From Prunella strophiata (taxonomy: Eukaryota; Chordata; Aves; Passeriformes; Prunellidae), in NCBI GenBank assembly GCA_036583965.1, contig JAZBQD010000014.1, positions 67,486,395 through 67,550,394 of the forward strand: a stretch of 64,000 nucleotides of DNA, in the 5' to 3' direction. Of the stretch, positions 52,141 to 61,770 are shown piece by piece. The notes under the pieces are model-generated. The model was not told where the DNA came from. It made no database searches and saw only the letters and a list, made by a program, of their open reading frames with translations. The first letter of the stretch is position 1, and each line of letters begins with the position of its first letter. The position numbers and the translations under genes are program-made.

Positions 52141-53580
52141 AATTACATCCCTGGTTCCTCTCTGGGGTTGTTCTTTAACTTAACCCTTTTATTTGCAGAA
52201 ATAGGGAAAAAAACATAGATCTGAGAAGAGGAAAGATGAAGTCCCAAATTTCCATCTTCTCTGCTCAGTGGGTTGCATGAGAAAATAGGAAAAATTGCTT
52301 TTTTTTAGGGTGTCAGATGCCTACAGATGGCAATGTGGCCCCTGTAACCCTCCCTGAAGCCAGCTCAAGTGTACCAAGGGTTATAGGGGGGAGATGCAAC
52401 CTGGCACTGCAAAGATGTGACTTGAAACATGCAAAGCAAAACTCCCCTGGGAAAAGTCTTGCTTGACTGACAATGGAAGGAGTCTAAGAAGGTCTAAGAT
52501 TTCCTAAAGCACATCAATAATAAAAAAATACAATTCAATATAAAATCTGCTTACTCCAATATGTCACTTTCTCTTGTTCCTCCCTTGGACATTTCTGTTT
52601 GTAGCTACATTCACACTTTTGTGAAAGGGAAAAGAAAGGAAGAAAGAGCTATTTTTGTTTAGTAAATAAGCTACTGAAAAACAAATTAGTAACTCATTTA
52701 CTAAACTTATTTGTCACCATCATAAGATGAAGCATCCAAAAATCTTATGAAAGAAGAACTTTTAGGTTTCAAGAGCTTGTCAGTGTTTTAAGAAGGTAGC
52801 TTTATCTTTATACCATTTCCACAAGTCCAATTGTTATTAAAAATATTTTGTAAGAACTAGATGCACAAAAGTACTGAGACACTGGCATGCAGAATTTCAG
52901 TTTGTAACTGCTAGGATGAGACACAAACCTTTTACTTATGTTTATGAAGAGATACCCTCTTGTTTTAAAGATTCCCAGCTTTGGCATTAAGAGGAAAGTA
53001 AGAAAATCTGTTGAAAAGAGAACATGGAAGGAAACCTCTCATTTGCCTTCCACAATGGAGTAGAATCTTGTCAGGCCACTTATCCTGGACAGAGGGGACC
53101 AGATTCACTCTTCCCATCTGTGCATCAATGAACACATCATGGAATAAAGGATTTTACTTGGAAAACTATGGGCTAATTTCTGGTGGACTGAGCAATGGGG
53201 AGATGATGATTGATCTCTCTTTACAAACAGGAAAAAAAAAGCAAACAAACAAAACCCTAACAAAACCCCATAAGATTCATTAAGCAAAAACATAAGGATA
53301 TGATTTAAGAGCCCAGCAACTAGCACAGGTTGCCTGTGATCAGAAAGTAGCCAAGAAGCCAGTGCATATTCCCTCTGGAACAGTCAGTAGGCAATATGCA
53401 GAAAGCAGTTTTCAGTCCAGGAACTGAGATGGAGGACTCTTCCCATCCAACTGAGCTCCTAATCATTAAAGAGGAAACTTTCCTTCTGGCTTTCTTCTCA
53501 AAAGAATGCCATATTATTTTTTAGACACATTTATATGGAGAGCACAGAGCACCTTAAACTCCTACAGAGATAACGCAGCA
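52141..53580. other. Unannotated stretch
   Basis: Nothing recognised beyond short A-rich tracts (for example 53231-53270). Open frames are at most 90 codons and unbiased. Confidence 0.5.
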
Positions 53581-53820
53581 ATTTAGATTAGATATTAGGA
53601 AGAAATTATTTATTGTGAGGGTGGTGGGCCACTGGAATATGTTTTCCAAAGGAACTGTGGCTGCTCCAAGCTTTGAAGCATCAAAGGCCAATTTGAATGG
53701 GGCTTTGAGATCCTGTTCCAGTGGAGGGTGTCCCTGCCCATGGCATGGGGGTAGGAAGGAGATGATCTTTAAGGTCCCTTCCAACTCAAACCATACAAAC
53801 TCATACCATTCAACGATTAA
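53581..53820 (+). mobile_element. CR1 LINE 3'-end fragment (sense)
   Basis: TTAGATTAGATATTAGGAAG, a TTTATTGTGAGGGTGGTGGG motif, GAGGGTGTCCCTGCCCATGG and ATCTTTAAGGTCCCTTCC are the sense CR1 3' untranslated region. The terminal octamers have decayed to CATACAAACTCATACCATTC. The two frames of 90 and 92 codons on opposite strands are repeat shadows. Confidence 0.93.
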
Positions 53821-56675
53821 TACCATTCTCAGGGAAATGAAAGCTTGGATTGTGCCTCAGCAGGAACAGAGCACACATTTAGAAGTGTTCTAAGCACTGC
53901 ACAGCAGTGAAGTTTGACTTGTCTGCTTAGTTACTGAAAGAGAACATGCTCAGTCCCACTGCAATTGCAGGCCAGGCAGTGGGAAGTGAATAAACTCTCT
54001 GTTTCCTAAATCCTAGGTAAACCATATTTACCCTTATTCATCTTCCACTGCATCAACCCTGGGGATGCTCCCTCTGCTTTGTCAAGCAAGGACAGACTTG
54101 GGGTCAAGACTGGATGGGACAGTGACAAGTCAATCATCTTCAGGTTTAGAAACAGTAGAATGCAAAGCAAAAACTTAGTGTTTCATAATATTATAGTGAA
54201 TGCAACTACCCTACCACAGATTCCATTCTGTGGCAGGACATCATAAAACATGTACAGAATTTTTATGTTTTTGTATAGAAATCAAACAGCTTAATACAGT
54301 CTCAAAAAGTCCTCATATTTAAGTTTAAGTAGTAGGGGAATGGAGGTATTATATAAATAGAATAAATAAAACTATACTTAGTTCAGGATCTGTAGGAGAC
54401 AGTAACAGAAAATAGCCCAATTTCTTTAGAATTCCATTGTGGTTCCCATTTATGTTAGTGTAGAGACTGTGAACACGAGTGGAAATAAAAATGAGCTGCT
54501 GGGTTGAAAACAGAGCAGACTGAAGGCAGTTAGTTTAAAGCTTCTGCATGATTGTGAATTAATGCTGTAGAGGGCTAAATGTAGATGCAGCTTCAGGACA
54601 GATGGAGGGGAAGAAGTTTCCAGCCAATGTAAAGCAACAAGCATTCTGGAAAATGAGATTCCAGAAATTTTCCCTGCTGTTGTGGGCTGAGTTAAACTGA
54701 TATGCAGTAGGAGAGGACATTGCATTTCTCCTGGAAAATGAGAAGCACATGGGAAATAAAATTGTCAGAGTTTTCGCTTGGAATTGAAAATTGTTGAAGG
54801 CTGAAGTCTTTAATGTAGGGGGTTTATCAACAGAAGCAGAATCTGTGGTTTCTATCTGAGTAGCAGTGAGGTCTGCAAAAGGTACTTCCTGCTGATGAAA
54901 TTATATAGTTAGAGATTTCAGTCCAGATTTTGTACTCAGAAGCCCTTGAAAACTTGTTTGCCGCTGTCGAGCTGTGGGAATTAATAGATTTAAAATTAAC
55001 TACTGACATATTTTTGAGGCAGTCCAAACCTGTCGCTGCAAAGATCCTAGCACAAGTGGGATGGAGAAGTGTCCTTCTGTGTCACAGTGGGCAGGAGAAT
55101 GGGCAGTGCTACAAGCAGCAGCTGACCAAGCTGTTTTCCCTAGGCTGAAGGCAATTTACATTCCAGGACGTCACAGCCCTCTTTGTATCACCATATCCTT
55201 ACCCCCCAAAGGGGATAAGTCACAGGCAGCTAGCCACTGGGACCACACTTTTCCAACATCTCTCTTAATTTTCAGTGTCCACACCAGTGAGGTGTCTCAA
55301 AAGCATCCAGTTATCAAACTGGGGACTAAAACACAAATAATTCCCTTCTGCAATGGCTTAGCAGCAACATCAAGTAAAGAAGGAGCCTCAAATCATGCAT
55401 TCTGCAAAGGAATATCCAAATTTCTGCTTTTAATGTTTTCTTCATGAAGATGATGAATGTTATGCTGCTGTTACTTAATGGTCAAAACCTTACAAGTAAT
55501 TTAAACAGTGCAACTTATATATAGGCCACAATTGCCTCTTTTTCACCACTGTGCAGGGAAGGGGAAGATTTAAATACAATAGGAAAAAATGTACAGGAAA
55601 CTAAATCAGAAGATGCTAAAATGAATTATGACCTTGAAGAAATAGTTGTGGGAACAAAAGCAATAAAAAAGCATTTAACACCTATCGGAATGCCACAACA
55701 ACATGAACATCAGCTGTGACCCTGCAGTCTGATGTGGACAGCTAATTCCAGTGCCCACCATCTCTATGGAGAGTGGTAAAAATGTTTCACCTCCCCATAT
55801 GCATCTAACCAGGGTCTGAGGACCAGCAATCAATATGAGAGGCTGGGAAAGAGAAGATCTGACAGGGGAAAAAAGATCCACAGAAAGCGTGACTCCTGTG
55901 AATCAAAAAGCAGCTCCCCCTCCCTCATGGGTGGCATAAAGCAGCATGAGAAACATGAAGGAAACATTTTTGAAAATGTAATCCTAATGCTGGGTGGAAT
56001 TTTTCAGTTCCTAAAATAGCCTGACTTGCTACATGTGCAGGTAGGAGTTTCTGCTTCCAGGAAATTGCTTTGCCTTTTTGAATAGCACAAACGCTTCTCC
56101 AACAAGTAGGCCTATGAAGAAGTAGAGTGCTCCTTTAGGGCATGTTTCTGTCCTGAGGAAATCAATGAGAGCGTTGCTATTAACTGTTTTGGGAGCAGGA
56201 TATGGCCCATAATCTGATTAACAGATGCTTTGAGTCTGTGTAGACTGAGTTTTCAAAGACATACACAGATAAAAGACTTTTACTTTCATGTCACACTTAT
56301 CTTTCTTTGTTGTAGCGTAAAAGTCTGTAAAATGTTACCTTACTCTTAACTCATAATACAGCTGTTTTACTTATGCTCAAAATATTTCATCCTGCCAGGG
56401 CCATCATGGTGGATAATCTAATTATATAGTTAATTCCACACATGCATTGTGGCCTTCAGGGAAATGACAATTTGGGACTAGATGTTTCACTTCAAGCATG
56501 GCTAAGTGCTGACAGAGAAGTGGAGCAGCAACATCCCTCCTGAGTAGCAACAATATCAGCCTGACACTTTTGCTGTTCCATTGAGATTTAGGCAATCTGG
56601 TGAGAAGGGACGGCTGTGGTTTATCTCTTTGGGCTGAAGAGAGTGAAATCCTTGGTGGGAAGATGGACAATCAGT
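53821..56675. other. Unannotated stretch before the LTR element
   Basis: No gene is assigned. Plus-strand frames at 54930-55148 (72 codons) and 55061-55447 (128 codons) overlap in different frames and have no confirmed family. A 7-bp inverted repeat CCACAGA/TCTGTGG with a 6-base loop is at 54214-54233. The rest is A+T-rich background. Confidence 0.45.
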
Positions 56676-58110
56676 CCTTACTGGGTTTGTCTGGCCAATT
56701 TTTGATAGCAGAGAAGCTACAAGGGTGGCCTCAGTGAGAAGCTGCTGAAAGTTTCCTCCATGTCCAGCAGAGACAATTCCAAACAACTCCAAGACTGGGC
56801 TGGCCAAGGCTGGGCCAGTCAGAAATGCTGGTAACACTGCTGTAATAACATATTTAGAAAGGAATAGAAAAGGTATTGCACAGAAGTAATTGCAGCCAGA
56901 GGTAAGAATATGTGAGAGGAACAGTTCTGCAGACACTGAGGTCAGTGGAAAAGGAAGGGCAAGAGGTGCTTCAGGTGCTGGAGCTGAGATTCCCCTGCAG
57001 CCCCTGGTGCAGCCCACGGTGAGGCAGCTGTGCCCTGCAGCACTCAGGGATTCAGTGACCCACCTGCAGCCTACGGAGGGCTCAGGGATTCAGTGATCCA
57101 CCTGCAGCCCATGGAGGGCTCAGGATTCAGTGATCCACCTGCAGCCCATGGAGGGCTCAGGGATTCAGTGACCCACCTGCAGCACTTGGAGGGCTCAGGG
57201 ATTCAGTGATCCACCTGCAGCCCATGGAGGGTTCAGGGATTCAGTGATCCACCTGCAGCCCATGGAGGGCTCAGGATTCAGTGACCCACCTGCAGCCCAT
57301 GGAGGGCTCAGGGATTCAGTGATCCACCTGCAGCCCACGGAGGGCTCAGGGATTCAGTGATCCACCTGCAGCCCACGGAGGGCTCAGGGATTCAGTGATC
57401 CACCTGCAGCCCACAGAGGGTTCAGGGATTCAGTGATCCACCTGCAGCCCACAGAGGGCTCAGGGATTCGTGATCCACCTGCAGCCCACGGAGGCTCAGG
57501 GATTCAGTGATCCACCTGCAGCCCATGGAGGGTTCAGGGATTCAGTGATCCACCTGCAGCCCACGGAGGGCTCAGGGATTCAGTGATCCACCTGCAGCCC
57601 ACAGAGGGCTCAGGGATTCAGTGATCCACCTGCAGCCCACGGAGGGCTCAGGGATTCAGTGATCCACCTGCAGCCCACGGAGGGCTCAGGGATTCAGTGA
57701 TCCACCTGCAGCACTTAGAGGGCTCAGGGATTCAGTGATCCACCTGCAGCCCATGGAGGGCTCAGGATTCAGTGATCCACCTGCAGCACTTGGAGGGCTC
57801 AGGGATTCAGTGATCCACCTGCAGCCCACGGAGGGCTCAGGGATTCAGTGATCCACCTGCAGCCCACAGAGGGCTCAGGGATTCAGTGATCCACCTGCAG
57901 CCCATGGAGGGCTCAGGGATTCAGTGATCCACCTGCAGCCCACGGAGGGCTCAGGGATTCAGTGATCCACCTGCAGCCCATGGAAGAGCTCCACACCAGA
58001 GCAGGTGGGTGCCCAAAGGAGGCTGTGACCCCATGGTAAACCTGTCTGGAGCAGGGTCCTGGCAGGGCCTGTGGACCTGTGAAGAGAGGAGCCCACTCTG
58101 AAGCAGATTT
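56676..58110 (+). mobile_element. Avian ERVL-like LTR, 3'-truncated, with an internal minisatellite
   Basis: The order of segments matches an LTR type I recall from songbird genomes: a TACTGGGTTTG start near 56684; GTGAGAAGCTGCTGAAAGTT and the CCAAGGCTGGGCCAGTCAGA segment; a TATA-like ATAACATATTTAG at 56845-56857; AATTGCAGCC and AGAATATGTGAGAG; AGATTCCCCTGCAGCCCCTG; then the minisatellite; then AGCAGGTGGGTGCCCAAAGG, AGGCTGTGACCCCATGG and GAGGAGCCCACTCTG. After about 58110 the match ends, so the 3' part of the LTR is missing, as is any internal viral region. The 153-codon minus-strand frame at 56556-57017 lies mainly in this element and is not a gene. The family name needs a repeat-library search. 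Confidence 0.75.
57034..57969. repeat. Minisatellite: 24 units of 38 bp plus a short first unit
   Basis: The unit begins CCTGCAGCCCAYGGAGGGCT and ends CAGGGATTCAGTGATCCA. A 29-bp partial unit starts at 57034; full units start at 57063, 57101, 57138, 57176, 57214 and so on to 57932. Nineteen are 38 bp and five (57101, 57252, 57441, 57478, 57743) are 37 bp through single-base deletions. Recurrent variants are CATGG, CACGG and CACAG at one site, a GGTTCAG variant in units 57214, 57403 and 57515, and a CACTTGG/CACTTAG variant in units 57176, 57705 and 57780. Another CCTGCAGCCC at 57970 runs on into LTR sequence. Because 38 is not a multiple of three, and TGA occurs in each unit, no long frame can persist. 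The array is non-coding. Confidence 0.98.
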
Positions 58111-58889
58111 CCTCAGTTACTGCTCTTTAAAGTTCTTCCTCCTTCTGTGAAAGCCATGGTATGGAGAGAGAAACAAACTCTGATTTCCCTTGTGTCTAAG
58201 TTTGGGCTCCTCTTCCCAGTTGCCAAGCAGGTATGTCAAAGGGCCCAGCTCACCCAACAGTGCATAAAAATTCCTTTCCAAACCTAAAAAATGCAAGCCT
58301 CATTTCTTTAGAGCTGAAGTTTTTCTCTCTAATGGATAAAATTAATTTTGCTCAGAAACCATGCTTCTTACCTTTATGTCTAAGCCTGACAGGTCTCAGA
58401 CCCCAGCTCTCCCCTTGCAGCTGCTGTGAGTTTTTCTTCTCTCTTCTGACACTCATGGTCTTGTTCACAGTCCATCAGGTTTGGATCTCAGTCACAGAGC
58501 CTTACACTACACCTACAAATATGTGGAAATAAAAAAAAAAAATCAGGCAACTTGGTGTGTGCCAGAAATAAAAAGGAACTTTCAACCTAGAGGTTGACAA
58601 ATTCCATTTACCCTGAATTTACTCCTTTATGGCACTGTGATGTTGGAATAAGGATTTCTTCTCTTCATTGGAAAGGTGGGTTGAGATTTTTCTAAGGTGA
58701 AGGTGAAACATTTTCTTTAAGTGCTAACATGACCTTAAGTGGTTTTGTTGACAGCTGGCACCCACCCTAACCCCTGCAAAACTCCTCTACAGATATTTTT
58801 TTTCCCTTTCTGCTTCCCAAAAAAATGACATACACTTCAAAGGGCAGCAGGGCTCACCCCCTACAAGAGGAGTACAAGAGGAAAAAGCT
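58111..58889. other. Unannotated stretch after the truncated LTR
   Basis: Nothing recognised. The 99-codon plus-strand frame at 58233-58532 has no motif and ends in a short A tract. The sequence may include the old flank of the LTR deletion. Confidence 0.5.
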
Positions 58890-59135
58890 TCAAGCTGCAC
58901 CAGGTTTAGAGATTGGAAATTAGGCAAAATTACTTCACTGACAGGGTATTCAGGCATTGGAACAGGCTACTCAGGACAGTGATGGGGTCACCATCCCTGG
59001 AAGTTTTCAAAAAAATCCATATAGATATTGTGCTTAGAGACATGGTTTAGTGGTGGACTTGGCATGGCTGGGTTAATGGTTGGACTTGATGACCATAGAG
59101 GGCATTTCCAACCTTAGTGGTTCCATGATTCTAAA
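58890..59135 (+). mobile_element. CR1 LINE 3'-end fragment (sense), older subfamily
   Basis: ACCATCCCTGGAAGTTTTCA, AGAGACATGGTTTAGTGGTG, GGGTTAATGGTTGGACTTGA and CCTTAGTGGTTCCATGATTC identify a sense CR1 3' end of the type with the TTAATGGTTGGACT motif. This differs from the subfamily of the copies at 30.6 and 39.6 kb. It is truncated and non-coding. Confidence 0.93.
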
Positions 59136-61358
59136 AAATGTTACTGCTCCAAGGGCTGTTGCAAACTACAGCTAATGCTCCACTATAGGAACAGCTCCAG
59201 ACTTTGTCCATGAGTAATTGCAGAGGATGATGAGGCTTCACAAACATGTATGTTATTCATGTGTGTCTCTAGTGAGTGTTTGGATTGAAGTCCATTTCTG
59301 TTTTTCCTGTGCAATTTCCTGTCCATTTTCAAAACCAACGTGGGGCATCTTGCTGTTTCCTGATAGATCATCTCATTTATCATTGGTCCTGCTACAACAG
59401 TGGGCAAAAAAACCCTATAATAATCCTTGGTTGATCACAGGGGCTTGAGTTTCTCAAAATCACTCAGTGTTGAGATAAGTTTGTTCCCAGTGATGTCATA
59501 AACTTCAGTTGCCTACAGGAGTGTGGAGACTGGTGTGCATCTCCATGCAGTCATTCAGGCAGGCAGAATGAAAGAAATTTGTATTCCCAAATCCCAAGCT
59601 GCTATCCTAAAATCTCCCTAACATGAGGAGTCAGCCTCCCCTCACTCATTTTGGTTTGAGTTGTCCAAGCACTTAAGGCTGCATGTGCACTGAACTTCTT
59701 TTCTCCTGGCAAGGCAGGGTGGAACCACCCTGCCTGGTGTCTAGACAGCTTCACAGTCTGTGAGGAGTTTCTCCTCTTCCTGGGTCTCATGGAGAGGCCA
59801 GACTGTCAGGCATCATCAGAGCATTCCTGACATGAATCAACAGGCTCCAAAGCCCTGGAAGAAGCTCTGCTGACTACTGCTTTGTGACTGGCAGAGTCAC
59901 CTTGGCATTTATACCACAACCTTTAGGCTACATCACTTGTCTAGGCACTGGAAAACTTAAGTGTTCATTTCCTAATTTAGTTTGTTGCTACTTCCATCTC
60001 CTAAAAAAATTGTCTGTAGTATACAGACCAGAAGATATTTGGCAAAGAAGTACTTCCTCCTGATGTTGGGCAACACCTGCAACAGCAAGGTCAAGCTGAA
60101 AGAAAAGTCTTGATCTTAGTGCAGGGCTAGTGGTACTCACCTGGGAGAAACATGCTGGGTCCTGTTCCAAAGTCTCTTTCCAATACCTCCTATGACACTT
60201 AGCACTGATGATCATTTGCTTGAGGACAAAAACATTTCAGTATGCATGAAGCTGCTATTAGGAGTCATAATTATTTCTCTGAGTGCTGTAATTATGGTGC
60301 TGGAAATTTAGGTTCTTCCCAGTTTATTCTTTATTTCAATTCCTTTCTCCAACATTTCAGGGTTGTTTTTTTTTTTTTTTTCCTCTCTGTCTCTCTGCAC
60401 AGTCTAACCACACTTCCTCCACAGGATAGGAGGCTACTTTCTCAAACAAGAGATGCACACAATAACTGGAATAACTTCAGGAAGGGAGGGGACTTTTTCC
60501 TTGCATAAAGTGGTACATATAACTACCTTGGGTATCTTTAATGTAGACTTCTCCATCTGGGCCAGTTTCCTCAAACTCCATTGACAAACAATGTAGTTAA
60601 GTAGTTTATTTTTGCAGCTACTTTTGGATGTGAAAAATTATGCCCAAATGCTTCCTTTATTTTCTCAACTTGACAATAAAGGCAGCTGAGGGAGACTGGC
60701 TTATGTGTGGATGTGAACACTACTGATATTTAAACCTTGGTGCATCTCACCCTTCACATTTTGCAGGACCTTATTTAATAGAACTATTTGCAACGACCCA
60801 AGGCAATCAATTGATGTACCTCTGATCTGAGGAAAAATTGGATTCAAGAAGAGATCAAACTTTGTACTCTGATGTAATTTCTAACCTTTAGATGTATTTT
60901 CTCATTTTCTCTTAGGAACCCCTCTTGCTGTTTCTGCTGGTGAGAGACTAAGGCATGATTATGATTGATGACTCTCTCCCCCCAAAGAAGTGGAATTGCA
61001 TCTGCTGAACTCCTGCTCAGAGGAGGACAAAGCTCATAACTGGCTGAAGGCCTCTTCAGGAATGCTGACACATGCTACACTAACTCACAAGAATGTGAAA
61101 GCAATCTCCTGGACATGACAATTCAGTGACTGGCTGCAGTTAGCAAGTGATTGGGAACATGATCTAAAACCCCAGCCTCTCATTTATCTCAGGCTAAGTG
61201 TTGACAAAACACTTTTCACACTCTATGAAATGCAGACATGTTGCACAGTCATTTAGGACAGGAATTTCTTGGCTTTAGCCCTTGGACAACCTTGTAGTTG
61301 AATAGTTAAAGAAAAGTGATCAGAGAAATTAATAGCATTAATTGGTTTTGGCCATGCA

Positions 61359-61362
<4 letters not shown>
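59136..61362. other. Unannotated stretch
   Basis: No gene or classified repeat is recognised. A T-run lies at 60366-60381. Open frames are at most 88 codons and unbiased. Confidence 0.5.

Positions 61363-61389
<27 letters not shown>
61363..61389. repeat. (TG)n microsatellite
   Basis: This is a run of about 13 TG copies ending in TAGAGAAAAAGAG. It is a simple dinucleotide repeat. Confidence 0.95.
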
Positions 61390-61393
<4 letters not shown>

Positions 61394-61538
61394 AAAAAGA
61401 GAAATATGGTTTTAATCTGATAGTCTTCTGTCAATTTAGCTACATATACCACAGTTTGGAGTTTCTGGTGACTTTGTTTTAACCCAAGCTCACTCTGCTA
61501 AAAATTGGTTGCTTGGCCATGATGGCTTCACAGAAACA

Positions 61539-61770
61539 GAGAATCATGGAATTGTTTAGGTTGGAAAAAACCTTGAAAGTCATCAATCCAATCATTAACT
61601 CAGCACTGCCAAGCTCGCCACTAAATCATGTCCCTAAACACCACATCTTGATGTTTCATGAACATTTCAAAGGATGGTGATTCCAACACTTCCCTGGCCA
61701 GCCTGTTTTAGTGCTTGACCACCCTTTCAGTGAAGAAATTGTTCTTAATCTCCAATCTAAATTTTCCCTG
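61539..61770 (-). mobile_element. CR1 LINE 3'-end fragment (antisense)
   Basis: AGAATCATGGAATTGTTTAG, GGTTGGAAAAAACCTTGAAA, CATCAATCCAATCATTAACT, CACTGCCAAGCTCGCCACTA and TTGACCACCCTTTCAGTGAA follow in the order of an antisense CR1 of the TTAACTCAGCACTGCCA subfamily. It matches the opposite strand of the type seen at 58.9 kb. The match fades after about 61770. Confidence 0.92.

Noticed and set aside
55061..55447. A 128-codon plus-strand frame; the stretch LKAIYIPG looked briefly like the end of a retroelement RNase H domain.
   Set aside because: No catalytic acidic residues or neighbouring reverse transcriptase are visible, the usual residues after the motif are missing, and the overlapping frame at 54930 is equally open. 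The resemblance is too short.
56556..57017. Longest open frame in the window (153 codons, minus strand).
   Set aside because: It lies mostly in the antisense strand of the LTR-like element and its flank, has no domain or motif, and no splice or start context. A stop-poor G+C-rich repeat explains it.
57034..57969. Regular repeats that could suggest a CRISPR array or a repeat-protein gene.
   Set aside because: Units are contiguous with no unique spacers, so it is not CRISPR. The 38-bp unit is not a multiple of three and contains TGA, so it cannot encode a repeat protein.
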